A stretch of DNA of 64,000 bases from Sclerodactyla briareus (GCA_026419785.1 JAODTK010005880.1:1-64000); one strand, 5' to 3'. Shown: positions 1 to 12,280, counted from the stretch's first letter. Translations and numbers: made by a program. Notes: generated by a model not told the origin, from the sequence alone.

Positions 1-929
1 ATTAGTTTCCGTAAATGTGAAACTGGAACACCTGGCCTTTGGCCATTGTGCGGATTTGCTCACCATCACCCCGCACTTACATAGAGTACTTCCACTGAGT
101 CATAGAGGTATGGGGTCCAGGCAAGCGGTGAACGCGTTCGAAACATAGGGGAGGGGGCAGTCAGAAGTAGACCCCCAGCCTACCGGCCAGAACCAAACAC
201 GCTCGCACGGGTATTCAGAGGAAATGAAGTGAATTTTCACTTGGGACACTTTTTTTCACAATATTAGTCCGGTAAAAAATAGGGATACCCCCCCCCCACC
301 TCGGTGGGCGCGCACCTCCTTTACAAGCGCTTTTCATGGCTACTGGCAATCTGATCCTCAGACATCCAGCTAAAGCAAATCCCCACAAAACCCCCCCTTT
401 CGATCAAATTGTCGACCGTTTCCTGAAAACGTCGCAAGAAGCTACTTTCACAATCCAAACTAATACCCGCTGACCCGAACTTATCATGGTCGAATATTTT
501 GTAAGGCCCCGCCACGGACAGCCTTTCGCAACAAAAGGTGGGAATCCAAATCAATCTATTACTCGTGTCAAAACGTACGTCAGTTGGGATTTTTATTGCT
601 GAACATACCCTCCAGACAAACAATAACCCCTTCCCCCGCACTCAATGTTGGTGGTGTGTAGCAGGATGACATCAAACATTGATCGGGGAGCGGGGTTGGT
701 CCAGGATTTTTGCGAGGATTGTAGCTTGGCTGGACTGTGCGAGCGATGAAATCGCTTGATTACACATAAAGTCGTCCGATGATGTGCGCTCACCCCCCCC
801 CCCCTCATGTATCTTCGCCTTCTCTTTGTTTCTGGTGTGGGGCTGAGTCTGTTGTGGGTGGTGTGCCCCCTCCACTTGCTCACCCCCCCTGGTGTACACC
901 TTCAACAAATGCGATATTTGGAACTTCAT
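1..929. other. Unassigned AT-rich DNA with poly-C runs
   Basis: I recognise no gene or repeat family here. There are C-runs near 289-298 and 787-802. A minus-strand frame is open over about 106 codons at 321-641, but it resembles no family I know and begins at GTG, so I do not call it a gene. Confidence 0.5.
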
Positions 930-1424
930 AAATATTGTACAATAACGACTTCAGCAGAACGATCACATTACAGTTATACACTGATCGAAATGTATTACCC
1001 TACATTTATGTTAATCTTCGTACATTTTGGGGTACAATTCCGGTTTGGGTCAGGGCCATTTATACTGTTCTATCCTCTTCTAGATTTTTGTCAGATCATC
1101 AAATCCACCCGTTCACTCTCCCCATACCCCAATCATTCCTCCCATAATGTCATCAATTCCTTCGATGAAGTTAGAAGAACTCAACATTGAAACATGCTCA
1201 TTGATTGAAAAATAGATGTAGGATTCTTATCTCACTACCTATTTGTGCTGAAACACCTGCTACATGGACCATGTACTTAAGTAAGCAGGCGTGGTTATAG
1301 GGTCCCAATTTTTTTTTTTTTTTTTTTGAGGGGGGGGGGGATTTTGAGGGGAGCTGACAGGAGCAGAGGTACGTTACTTTAATAAGGTGATGGGAAAAAT
1401 TGGCTAATTGTTAGAGACTATCTA

Positions 1425-1456
1425 AGCGGAGCGCCACATAGGGTAGCGCGGAGCGT
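1425..1456 (-). repeat. GCGCCA/TGGCGC hairpin family, copy 1
   Basis: One of seven copies of a short GC-rich imperfect palindrome whose consensus reads CGCTCCGCGCCAACC then TGGTGGCGCTCCGC. This copy follows a T-run and G-run at about 1,309-1,340, as does its counterpart at 50.5 kb. Confidence 0.7.
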
Positions 1457-1559
1457 ACAAGAAAATTCTCGACTGCACAAACTCTCCAGATGGCCGGAAA
1501 AGGCATTCCACGAATGTCTATCCTGCATGTTCCCAGCCTTGAAAATGGATCTTGTGTCG

Positions 1560-2344
1560 AAAGTTTCCCAGTTACATGAAAAGCTTCTTGTAAAAAAATA
1601 CTAATATGATACTCAAATGGGTACTGCGATATGTGATCATTATGGGGTGTAAGTCACCACGGGTTGGGCGTGTCATCAGTGCAATATAACATTTGCTTCG
1701 TAATTGACCGGATGCATGTTTACGAAGTTGTTGGATATAAGGAGTGTTAGCCAATCGGGTCACCAGTTTGCGCAGTTGTACCTTGTGCTTGAAGCCAGCA
1801 GGTTCGGCTCTAGTCCTAGTCTTCGGGGGGAGGGGAGGGGGGAGGGGGGTTTATAGGAGCGATGACTCGAGACCGGTCTCGGTCTGGGGCTTATAGGCAG
1901 AGAGTAGTCGAGACCGGATAGACCGAGGACCGCGACAAGCCTCACATCTCGAGGTCTCTACACTGTAGAGTAGACGGTCTCGGAAGTCAGGACTGGCAAT
2001 TCGGATAATTCGAGACGGACCGGTCTCGACTACATCCCTGCGTAAGGGGTTTTGAAGGACGACAATTAAGCATCTGGCTGAAGTAAGTGAGTGGCGGCAA
2101 ATGTATTCTTTCTTAATGTCCAACCAAAAAAAAGATAATGACTCGTTCGTAATACATGTACAGCAACTACCTGACTACATGATGTTAATTTAGACGGTAC
2201 CCGCGCCATACGCTGTATATGCAACCCGTCCAAGTGTGATCAAGGGTGATGTGTTCACAGACTAAACGACACAATCTCCTAAACTTGTGACCGTGGTTGA
2301 CAACCCTCACTACAACAAGGCTCCAGGATTCTTATCAATATTAC
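1560..2344. repeat. Insertion private to arm A, with GAGACCGG palindromes
   Basis: Arm B reads straight across this point (about 50,590), so these ~785 bases are an insertion in arm A or a deletion in arm B. Inside is a perfect 14-bp palindrome, CGAGACCGGTCTCG, at 1,868-1,881. A perfect 14-bp inverted repeat (GTAGTCGAGACCGG and its complement) lies at 1,904-1,917 and 2,020-2,033, and further GGTCTC/GAGACC half-sites lie between. No coding capacity is recognised. Confidence 0.7.
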
Positions 2345-3784
2345 GAACCTTGGCCAAAGCAGTCCCTGATTTCCTTATCTGTCCTAGTAATAAAAATTCT
2401 GCACGCAGGACGCGAAGAACGTTGCTTTGTAACCCCTAACAATGTGCACCGTGTGTGACGATAGTACGAAAGTAGGGCGCAAGTGTGGTTGTCGACTGAC
2501 GGTCTGTGTACTCGACTTACGAGAATATGAGATAGCATCATTTTCATGAATGAGAGTAGGCGAAACTGGTTATCGCGAGGGAAATGGTCAAACTGCGGGT
2601 AATTGGGGGCAGGAGTGAGGGTGGGGAGGAGGCGGGACGATTATGTTAGTTCAATATGCCAATACGCATATTCAACATAAAAATATAAACACCCCGGCGT
2701 TTTTTTTTCTTTGGAGGGGGGGCCGTTGAACAATTTTTGTGTGTACAATATTGCTCTCTTGCATTGTGCACATGCACAGTAATTCAGCAGCCTGCAGGCA
2801 TAAGAAATTCATCTGGTCAAGCATGTCTGCATGCGTAATGATGTATATGCCCAAACGATACGTTGTAGATAAGATAATATAACTATAACTGCACGAGGAA
2901 AACAACAGTCTTGTGATCCTTGCCATATGAATTGTCATGGATGTCCATTAGATACTTGCCGGTATCTCATTTTCAAAAACACGTGGTTATATATTGCCAC
3001 TCATAACTGTTATAATGCTGAATGCAGTTGCAGCAGTCACTTACGCTGACAATAGTCACTAGTTTTAGATCAATGACACCAACTGATTAACGGTGACGAA
3101 CGGACTATGCTAAGGTGTGCTGTAGCATCCTTCATATAACTTCCATGGCTATATACAAAATAATCACGGCATATGTCACTCATAAAAAAGGGTAACCTGA
3201 CACCTAGTTTGGTCCTAGACATTATTTAGGATGAATTGATGCAGGCTACAGTTGTGCACCATGTTGCCTTGTTTCTGTCATGGATAGCAGGATTGTCGCT
3301 GCACCTGCTGCTATATATAGTACCATACGCATGTACCTCCGTGTACCCAGTGCAACTGCTTCAGAATAAGTCTTTGGTATGACTGCTGTGCTGTGAACCC
3401 AGGACTCTCCAATTGTGAAACCATGCACTGCCCCCTGGACAATGTTCTGCATCACATGATATCATTTCACTGTTGTTCGGACTTCTAATGTTCTGAGGAA
3501 TCCTCCACTTTCCATACGAAATGATCTCGGTTGTCAATAGAGAACCGTGGAGCAACTCTGATACAACAAGGCTTATTTTGATTTTTTTTCTTCTACATTA
3601 TGCACATGCACTCCAAATGTTTCCTGTTGTAGTACCATACGCAGTTCGCTCGGATAAATGTGGTGCGAAAGGTGGAAATCGGGAAAGAACAATTTCTAGA
3701 CAGGTGAAAATGCTATTCTTAAACAACAGAGCTTCTCTTCATGTTGTGTACCTATGCGCAACATTTCACTCTCATACATTACCT

Positions 3785-4140
3785 TATTCACCTACACAAT
3801 TTATTGCCAACATGGAAGAATGAAACAGATTGACAAGTGAAATGAATGATCCTACAATACTTCTTCACCCCCAATTTTACCACTTTGGATTCCTTTCCAA
3901 GGCGAAAGTAATCTATGGCGCTGGTACAGGCGTGTGGTGTATTCAATTCATGCAGTAACCATTCCTTTAAGTTACACCATTTATTGGCAAACCTGGAAGA
4001 ATGGACCAAATGAACCGATATTGAATGAACCTCCATACTATTTCACCTAATTTTACAGTTTGGATTCCTTGCCAAAGGGAACGCAATCTTAATGCGATAA
4101 TGCAGCGTGGTTATTAGTGTGCGCAATGTGTATGCATGTA
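3785..4140 (+). repeat. Two ~180-bp tandem units (arm A)
   Basis: The units start near 3,790 and 3,973. Each runs from a TTATTGCCAACATGG-like stretch through AATTTTACC, TTTGGATTCCTTGCCAA and a GCGATAATGCAG-like end. The same pair is present in arm B. Confidence 0.75.
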
Positions 4141-4187
4141 TGATCTTCAAGCTTCTTGTAGCACGATCACTTTTGACATCAAACTGT

Positions 4188-5022
4188 GGAGGATTCAGAC
4201 TTGTAGGTTGGGAGTTACTATAGTAATATATGATCCTTATTGTTGTTGCGTCCGCCCAGGTCGACAAAGTTCACTGTCTAACTTGAAACAACGATAACTC
4301 TGACCATCAATGCATCAATTCATACTTTGGTATGTAGTTGGTCATATGTAGGTGATGAATCCTTGTTGTTTTCCGGTCTGATTCAAGACTCTGAGGCGAA
4401 TAAGAGGCCAAAACCTTAAAACACAATAACTAGTGAAGTAAAGGTGCACACACCATACTTTGTGTGTAGCTTGACCATAATAGATGATCCCTACTTGTTT
4501 TGGGTTTGTAAGGTCATTTGAAATGTCCAACAGAGAACAAAGTCTGAAACGTATGTAAATTGATAACTGTTTTGAACCCGAAGTGTAGAAGTTTCACACT
4601 TAGTATGTAATTGGCTATAAATGGAGTACATTATCCCTATTGTTTCATGGTCATATCCCAAGGTCATCTGAAGTGAAAAGAGGTTAAAGACTGCGAACCA
4701 TGCAAACATGACCACTAGTGAACAAAAGATTGAAATGTCCATACTGTACATCGGTTTGGGCCATATGTGTTGATAGTGCCTATTGTTTTTTGGATCTGGT
4801 CCAATGTTATTTGAGGTTCAATAAAGTAAAATTCTGAAAATCACCTGATTCGTATAACTAACCAAATGCCAAGCGTAAAGTAATTATACTTCGTAGGGGG
4901 CTATCCATGCCGAGTAGAGAGCCTTATTTTTTTTAGGTCTGATCCAGGCTATCTGATGTCCATGAGGTGAAAGTCTGAAGCCTTGTAAATAACTACTGAA
5001 CACAAAGGTGCGAAGCCACAAC
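4188..5022 (+). repeat. Six diverged ~140-bp tandem units (arm A)
   Basis: Units begin near 4,188, 4,320, 4,453, 4,593, 4,737 and 4,885. Each carries the order ACTTTGTATGTAG, GGCCATAT, ATGATCCCTATTGTTTT, GGTCTGATCCAAGGTCAT, AGGTCAAAG-like, and ACTAGTGAA/ACTACTGAA. The AGGTCA half-site recurs within units. The short ORFs in this interval are by-products of the repeat. Confidence 0.8.
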
Positions 5023-5142
5023 AATGACACGTAACCCATCCCACTTCTCTTCAAATTCACCAATCTTTGATGTTAGATTCTTTCCAAATCGAAATTCATT
5101 TTTATCCTATCGCGAGTATGAATGCCCTGCATGTCTGGTTGG

Positions 5143-5592
5143 TTAAAGGACAAGTTTCCAGCCAAAATATTCAAATGTCAATGATTGTTCCAAAAAAATC
5201 GAAATCATGCCAATCAAACTTTGTTTTCATCTCATAGCATGTTTTCGGATATAAAAGTTAACGATTTTTTGAAGCTTATCATTTATCACTGCTGGGTTGG
5301 CAATTTTTGGCAAATTGTCAACGTTGGTGACGTTCATATCTAACCAATTTGAAAAAAATGTAAGAAATAATTTCTTCTTCTCCCGTATAATTTGTGAATA
5401 TGACATCATCGAAAGGTTGCCAGTTTGCCCAAATCAGCAAATTATATTTAATTTGAGGAAGCCATATCTTCCCCAACCGAACAATTGCTATAAACATAAA
5501 AAACCTGAAAGAGTGCTATTTGAATGTTTTTTTTTTTTCCTTCACAACATGTAACACCAAGAAGGTTTGCTTTGGCTGGAAGTTTCCTTTAA
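5143..5592. mobile_element. Foldback MITE with TTAA-type ends (arm A)
   Basis: The left end TTAAAGGACAAGTTTCCAGCC (its first 19-20 bases) is mirrored by GGCTGGAAGTTTCCTTTAA at 5,574-5,592. The interior also folds: the stretch around 5,300-5,345 is the reverse complement of about 5,385-5,440. The TTAA at both tips is what piggyBac or Kolobok elements leave on insertion. It is non-autonomous with no transposase. Known echinoderm and hemichordate MITEs have similar AAGGACAAGTTC-like ends, from memory and unchecked. Confidence 0.8.
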
Positions 5593-6904
5593 GACTCGAT
5601 ATTCTCTGGTCAGCACCATCTGCAACGTATTCTCTGTATAACCATTTTCCTGTATTACGGGCCGCACGACGCGTACTGTATAATCAGTTGACGAGAACCT
5701 TGTGCTCGATAAACCGACGGGGAAAACGAGGCCAATATAATCATCTTAGTAAAATACTCTTTTTTCTAGAACGTACGTGACTGGTGGTAAGAACTGTCAA
5801 ATAGGGCACAAGTGTCTGATCCGTATTTACGGGATCTTATTCTACAGAAGGAACCTATCTCTGCCAGCCTCCCGGCGTTACCTAACATCACAGTCTCCCG
5901 GTCAGCATCCCTGTACACATCGGTATTGGCCCTGATCACGATCTTGATTTCTATGGCAACCCATTATGACCGAATGGACCAAGTTTGCCGTACCATCCCT
6001 TCCTTACTGATGGGGTAAGCCATTCCCGAATATTTCCGGGCAATAGTAACTACTACCTTACTACCATAGAACTTAGAGCTTTCCCGTCGTTGACCCGAAC
6101 TTTTGCATTCCCGCTGGATCCATTGGGATAGGTCTCGCTGGGGCGGGACGTTTCTTTGCGCGTCGCGGTGACGAGATGCTAGTGGATTCTCACTGGAGTA
6201 CGTACCGCCTTGACACCTTGTGGAAGAAGTAAGTCCGGTCGTCCGCCACGATTTTTAGGATTACTTTCTTAATGTCAAGCAAATGGGGGCCGCGGAGCCA
6301 CCTTCAAATCATGGGAGGCCAACACACAGGCTAATCGATTCTGCTCAGACGGTCGTCGATGAGGTTGGCCAGGAGGTGATGGAGGAGCTCCAAATTTCGT
6401 GCCAGACTTGCCTGGAAAGTCGGGAGGATACAGAGTTGTAAAAGGCATCGGTAGAACGTTGGGTTGTATAAGTGGGTGGTTTCCGGGGGGGGGGGACCGG
6501 CTTCTGCTCCGGCCCGAATAAGACCCCGACTTCTTTGTTGCTGAGACTGTCAACGGGCTATACGAGATTGGCCTAAAATACCCTTGTCTCGAGGAGTAGG
6601 GTGAACCAACCCTCGATGGATGCATCCCATCGAAAAAAGAAAAAAATCACAACATCAATTACCCCCGCCAATCACTACATTTAGGTTGATTTTCCAGAAG
6701 CATGATCTTGACTCTTTCTGATGCTATTCTGCGAATATCATTAATGAACATGTGCGTTTATATGAGGTTATAGACAATTGGGTTCCTTCAATAGGTGTTT
6801 ACCACTATTTTTTGCTACGAATTGTTGTAAATCACACTTTTCACAGCGCTATAATAGCACCGGTCATTATAATTATTATTTTCAGTCGAAATTGAAGAAG
6901 ATAA
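5593..6904. repeat. GC-richer unique part of duplication arm A
   Basis: This stretch is conserved in arm B (53.81-55.03 kb). A minus-strand frame at 6,275-6,625 is open for 116 codons and rich in Pro, Ser and Arg, but arm B does not keep the same frame, so coding is not supported. A G-run lies at 6,486-6,495. Confidence 0.5.
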
Positions 6905-7959
6905 GGCGCTACAAATATCCAGCTCGACGTCCGGTCAATCAGCGACGCCAGCAGGTGCGTCGTGCAAAATTTTCTTTGGGGGGGGGGCATTAGTAGGTGA
7001 TGACTATTCGAGCCGAGCGCCACTACGGGTTGGCGCGCAACATACATACACATGTTCGTCAGATAGCAGGAAAAGCCACTCCCCACTTTCCGTGACTTAT
7101 GGAAGAAAACCAACACCCCTAATATTTGCAAGGACGAAAATATTCTCGTTGATAGGCTTCTGGCGACAATTCACTTCTCTTACAATCTGTTGATAGGCTA
7201 CGGCAAAATTCACTTTCTTTACACCTCTTTAGTTCATGCATCTCAGGGATTTACCAATGGTCCTCCGATGATGGTTTTCAGATAGCGCAGAACAAATCTG
7301 TGAAACAAATTCGGATTACTACTTCATGTCGTGAATCAGCAAGCTGGGCGACACCATTGATTGCCGCGCTCGAATTTTTAAAGTAAAGTGTTCCCTTTGC
7401 CAAATGGGGAGCTCCAGATGAACTTTTTCCTTCAAATAATTCAAATCAACTTAAATTTGACGAAATAAGGGAATTTCACTTCAACACAGTATGTTGAGTA
7501 CGATTATATCCTATGAAAGCGGAGCTTAGCGTAAACTTCCAAATTATGTTCTTCTCAGATGCAACGGTGAACCAATGGCCATTTTTCAGTAGTAAATGGG
7601 AAATTATTTTGCAAATGAAATGAATTTCATTTTGCCACCATATTGTTCAAGCGGCTTTAATACTAATCCAATCGAGCGGCCATAATAGGTCACCCAAGCA
7701 TCGTAGCGAAATTTTCGAAATTATTTTCTCAATGCCAAATGGTTGATTTCTGATGGCTATTTTCATGTGATAATTCGAATGTAAACTTGAAGCGTTAGTA
7801 TGAATTCCACCTTAGCACTGATCTTGTGATTTCAAGGCCTCCAGGCGAAGAGGATATTGGTTTGACGCGCAGCGTAGGATTCATGGATCATTTGAATTTA
7901 GTATGTAGCTTTTCGTATCGAGAGTAAAACAGGGTCAAAGGACCATAGGTCACGTCAAG
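6905..7959. other. Arm A-specific filler without genes
   Basis: There is no match to arm B over this interval. It contains a G-run (6,979-6,987), a hairpin-family copy (7,011-7,040) and two short ~45-bp near-repeats, GTTGATAGGCT followed by AAATTCACTT, at 7,147 and 7,189. No coding frame is recognised. Confidence 0.5.
7011..7040 (-). repeat. GCGCCA/TGGCGC hairpin family, copy 2
   Basis: It reads GAGCGCCACTACGGGTTGGCGCGC. As at copies 1 and 6, it sits shortly after a T/G homopolymer run. Confidence 0.65.
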
Positions 7960-8395
7960 TGGTGTCAGTTTGTTTGTGGCAAAATAGAGAATTTATGTGA
8001 CATACATATGTTGTCCATATGAGCAGGTAGAAACTCTTATATATACATGGCTTTCTGGTTTAGTTTGACTCCGGTTTCCATGGCATGCATGTTCTCGGCC
8101 GAGATTGTTTCTCAACTACGATGATTAATGGGAAGTGCTAGAAACTCAATAAAACTAATAAATAAACTCAACCAACACATAAATGCAGTAATTTGCCTCC
8201 ACATAATGGATAAGTCAATAGAGAAATGGAACAGTGTGGTCACGAAAATAAAAAGTTGTCGCAACGACTTTCCTAATTTTTCAGTCTCGTTTCCTAGAGG
8301 ACTTTAACTGAAACGTAACCACTTTGGTCATGCCCGCTACAATTCATGAACTATATAACCTATACAACCGCTTGGCGCCGTCTCTTCTTGAGTCG
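7960..8395 (+). repeat. Duplication arm A, continuation
   Basis: Similarity to arm B resumes here: GTCCATATGAGCAGGTA matches 56,915, GGCATGCATGTTCTCGGC matches 56,995, and GAACAGTGTGGTCACG onward matches 58,965-59,090. In arm A these blocks are contiguous, whereas in arm B they are split by a 1.83-kb insertion. Confidence 0.8.
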
Positions 8396-9221
8396 CACGA
8401 GGTCCACTCCTGGATAGTTTGATCGGGAGGTACATGGAGATCTAAAATAGAACAGAAAATTCTTATATTAAAGCTTAAGATTTTGGCGCGCTTCGCGCGC
8501 TCATAATGTCCTTCGTTTATAATATGACCAGTTCCTCGCTCAAGTTAAGGATCAGCGTATCCATCCTCCTATCTTTATACAGACTATACAATCGTCAGGG
8601 GGGATAATGGAAGATATAGATAGGATAAACAATCCTTATGAATATCTTAGAAATATCCCTACGCAGAGATAAATGTTACATTCTGTGGGGAGGATGATCG
8701 TTAGGCGTCTAACCACTGTGTTAAGTGGTGTGCCTACACGACGCAAATACTGCCAGTGCCCAGGCATTCAAGTCCTGTGCAGTTATTGGGAAGACCCGAC
8801 CTGTTATACTTACGATCGCCTGATGCGTTGAGTTGGATGTTTTTGTGTATTTTATATGTCGTTTATTGAAATTAAAAAAGGTAAAACATGAAAAATAAAA
8901 ATGCAGGTTTTCCCTAGGGGGTTAGGGTGAGGCTCGCGGGGAACTGAACCCCCCGTCGGGGGGGGACTCGACGACGCGTCGGGAAATCTGGCGCCACAAC
9001 TGACACGTCACTCTCTCGCTCCCGCTATCACACACACCAAACACTAATGCACACACTCACACGCACGCCACACACTCAACCACGCAAACAACACATAACA
9101 CAAACATACAAAAATACATCGATTTCTTCAGACAAGGAATAACAAATCAGAGAGTCCTTTGACCGCGTTTGTGCGAAATTACATGACGAAGAACAATCTA
9201 GTCAACGTTAAATATTCAGTC
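8396..9221. other. Unassigned DNA with GC hairpins and a CA-rich tract
   Basis: No gene is recognised. It includes the GC palindromic patch GGCGCGCTTCGCGCGC at about 8,484, a CCCCCC-GTC-GGGGGG hairpin at about 8,950-8,965, and a degenerate CA-rich tract at 9,020-9,115. Confidence 0.5.
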
Positions 9222-9505
9222 AGTCAGTCAGTTTGGTTTGAAGAGTTTGAGGACATGGCAGACACGTTCAATAGTTACTGCCCTAAGGCCATTACTGGGG
9301 TATGGAGCTCGAGATGAAAAAACGTAACTCACACTTGAATGGTTTGGCATCTCATCCTATCATTGTGTTCGATCGGAGTTAATCCAAACAAAAATTAGGA
9401 CGAAATTCAAGACTCTTAGAATTCCAGGGGATGATGGTAAGTAAGAGTTTTTGGAAGACAGACAGAGCGACAAATTATATTATTATTATCATAATATTAT
9501 ACATC
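9222..9505 (+). repeat. SINE-like dispersed repeat with ATT tail, copy 1
   Basis: It matches 36,938-37,256 in the same orientation (TTGGTTTGAAGA, GGCATC, CGATCGGAG, AAAATTAGGACGAA, GGGATGNTGGTAAGTA). Both copies end in CGACAAAT followed by an ATT-type microsatellite, as expected for a retrotransposed short element with a simple-repeat tail. No polymerase III boxes were recognised. Confidence 0.7.
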
Positions 9506-9539
9506 TCGTTCTTATATAACTCTTTTCCACGTCGAAGAT

Positions 9540-9880
9540 TTGCTCAAAGTGCTTTACGAATATTACCCCTGATCATTTAGTGACTCCACACCATTAATTA
9601 TATGGCAAGCACCACCGCTTGTCTTCCCGACGCCCATGCAGGTACGTCGCTCATCGGTTTCCCCGGGGGGACTTCCCATAGGCTGCACATTACGGCGCTC
9701 GCTAACTCTTACCAAGTACCTCACACGGTACCCACTTTAACACGTGGTGCGCGTGAACATTAAGGGGACGGCATTGTCCAACAGTACTGCGGAAACTATA
9801 GGCGTCGCAATGGGATCCGAAACCGAATCAATGGTTTGCAGTCTGGAGCTCTACTGACAGAGCTAACCGCCTTCCTAATT
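9540..9880. repeat. Possible dispersed repeat (CAAAGTGCTTTACG type)
   Basis: It starts CTCAAAGTGCTTTACGAATATTACCCC and ends near GTCTGGAGCTCTACTGACAGAGCTAACCGCC. This layout resembles common marine-invertebrate repeats with a decayed tRNA-like tail. There is no second copy in this window, so the call rests on recognition only. Confidence 0.35.
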
Positions 9881-12280
9881 AATATAAGCTAATATATTAT
9901 CTTCTTCAAACTTATTTCTCCGATTTTAATTTTTCACACAACATTTACACATAAAACAACATTTCAAGACATCGCATGAATTACAGGTATAAGATAACGA
10001 GATGGAACACTCTCAGTCCTGAAGTTTCTCTATATATTTTTTTTTCTTTTGAAGAATATAGGTGTGAACATTCAAATGGAATAAGAAACAAAGATATAAA
10101 TCTTTATAATTTATCTGAAACCCCGATATGGGAAATTTTTAAAAAAAAAATTTTTTTTTTCGTCGATATTTGGCCAAAAAAACAGGTGGTCGAGATCTTC
10201 TTGACCCTCACCACAGTACAAAGTACATCCAGTATATCGACCAGATCAGTCTACAAAGGAACGAATCTGTACCTATTATTCAGTGGAGGAATTTAACTGA
10301 TTTTTTTTTTTGTTCACACTCTCAATCCCTAAACAGATAAAAAAATACTGTTCAGCTCTAACTCAACTCTTGTCAAAAAAGTGTCCCATTCACTGCACAT
10401 TCGGATGTTTGGAATAGCTCAACAAGTGCTACAAGTTGCAATTCGGCGATCTGGGGGCGGGGGATGAAAAGCCAGAAATTTCCGCGCTTGCTACGCGCAA
10501 ATAATGGTGGCGCTCCGCGTGGATAATAAAACTGCCAGTCCACTTCCTCCTCTCATTATTTGAAACGCATCGACGCCTTATCGTGGATTTCAAGTGATGT
10601 GAGAGGAAACGCAAGAGGAAGGGGCTAACTTCAATATTCTACATTCTGCCACCAGAAAACGCTGCCCGCGTTTGCGTAAAATCCCACTTGCTCTTGCCTA
10701 CGGAATCATGCATGGTTTTCGGCGAAGTTGTGTCCACCTCGATGCATTGGAGCGCAATCCCAGATGGGCCTGCAGGCGCCAAAGTGCTCGTCAACGCGAA
10801 ACCACGGCCGATGCACTTTGCCTCATTCCTGTCCGGATGAAGAGAGAGAGGGGCCAATTGAATGTGTGCATCAATGATCTCGTCTGTTAAGAATGTGGAC
10901 GTTTATGAAGGAGAGAATGAGCCAGGTGTTCAGACAAATCGTTATTCAACATGATCGATTGTAAATTCATTTTTCTCCTACGTTCTCAAGATCAACAAGG
11001 AAAATAATGCACTGTTAACAATATCGTGGACCCTGAATGAGAGTTGGTGTCGGCGTATACTGTAAAGCCTGAGGGGGGGGGGGATGCTGTCTTAGCGGGC
11101 GTGGCTCACTGTAATGTGTGAGTATATATGTAGAGAAGGAACACCCAACCCTAACAACATATTCAGTGAGAGAGCATAGCCCAAGCTTGTTATTCGTGTC
11201 ATTCTACCACGAGCAAGCACTTCGTTTCCAATCGATAGTGCCAGTATGAATGATCCACCTTCAGTCCCCGGAGCGGTCATTACGGCGATCATGCTGGGCG
11301 CGACTCCGCTATATAGTGACCGGCGTCATGAATACGCCTCTGGATACTGTCTGATAACCGTACCCACGCAAATACAACCTGGTAAGTGATCCTCCACAAG
11401 AGATGTCAACTTGTGCTCAAATTATTTGAGTTAGTATGTGGGACATTTCCGTGTGCTGGAAAACGACGTTATGCCTTTAATTTTGCAGCTTATCTGCAAC
11501 ATTTTCTGCTACAAGGCATTCCAAAAACTGAATTGAAACTGCATATTCCATGCATTTGATATAATGGTGGAGTGGACATTGGTTCAGGATGACTCCTATA
11601 TGATATCTGACTGGGGTATGAAACTCGACTTCCATCACGATTTATTCAGGCCCATTGAGCTCTTACCCAAAAAAAAACATCTTCACTTTAGCAGGATTTT
11701 AGTTTTCTTAAAGTACATCACGTCGTTTGTGCAGGACTAGACTGGACCCTAAATATCCTGGAACCTTTTTGGAGGAGTAAATAACTTAAAAATTTGAACA
11801 GAGGAAAGTCTGTCTCATTGAGAATTCACTGTTATAAGGACTAAGAAGAGCCGCTGACCATAGTGTATTTCTTAACATACTATAAGGGAGATCCATTTCA
11901 TGATCTGGAAACGTGGATTCGAAAATAATCTCTAAGTTTATCAGCAAAAAACCACCAGTCCAGGAGGCTAACAATAACCGTACAAACTGTGCTGTCAAGA
12001 CTACAACGACTGTTATTACAAGGTTAGTTTGTGCATGTAGTAAAACCGTTTGGGTTACGAATACAAACAAACAGACAGTGTGCATGTATACGTACTTTAA
12101 TGCCTCTGAAGAAGGAGCAGAGAAACTCAAGTAACAAATGTTCGGAAATATACACCTAAGGGTGAAACTAACAAAGATCTTCTGGTGTCAACAATACTCT
12201 GGAGACTTCTCTCTCAGAGGGGAGAAACGAGAATGAGACATGAGAATTAAATCGGTGGGGGGTGGGTGGATGAATGGAGG
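9881..12280. other. No gene recognised
   Basis: The stretch is AT-rich with poly-A/T runs near 10,140-10,160 and 10,300. Frames of 70-114 codons are open on both strands at once (10,640-10,890; 11,786-12,134), which is typical of chance ORFs. A G-run is at 11,072-11,081. Confidence 0.45.
10481..10521 (+). repeat. GCGCCA/TGGCGC hairpin family, diverged copy 3
   Basis: It reads CGCGCTTGCTACGCGCAAATAATGGTGGCGCTCCGCG. The right arm is canonical and the left arm degenerate. Confidence 0.55.

Larger units (their letters stand above)
930..6905 (+). repeat. Large direct duplication, arm A (5' block)
   Basis: This block matches 49,950-55,030 base for base in the same orientation, with many single-base indels. 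Landmarks shared by both arms are the run around 1,140-1,200 (50,200-50,260), the tandem repeats at 3.8-5.0 kb (52.0-53.2 kb), the foldback MITE at 5,143 (53,389), and the GC-richer stretch 5.6-6.9 kb (53.8-55.0 kb). Arm A is longer, partly because of about 0.79 kb at 1,560-2,344 that is missing from arm B. Similarity stops abruptly at about 6,905. I identify no coding function in the block. It could be a segmental duplication, two copies of a large non-autonomous transposon, or an assembly artefact. Confidence 0.9.

Noticed and set aside
321-641. 106-codon minus-strand ORF
   Set aside because: It begins at GTG, shows no recognised domain, no duplicate to test conservation, and no splice or promoter context.
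6275-6625. 116-codon Pro/Ser/Arg-rich minus-strand ORF
   Set aside because: The arm-B counterpart does not keep the frame, so coding conservation is lacking.
8930-9005. Possible retroelement primer-binding site (TGGCGCCACAAC)
   Set aside because: No LTR-like edge or repeat partner was found beside it.
10639-10890. Overlapping ORFs open on both strands
   Set aside because: Both-strand openness in a short GC-richer patch beside a hairpin repeat is typical of chance.
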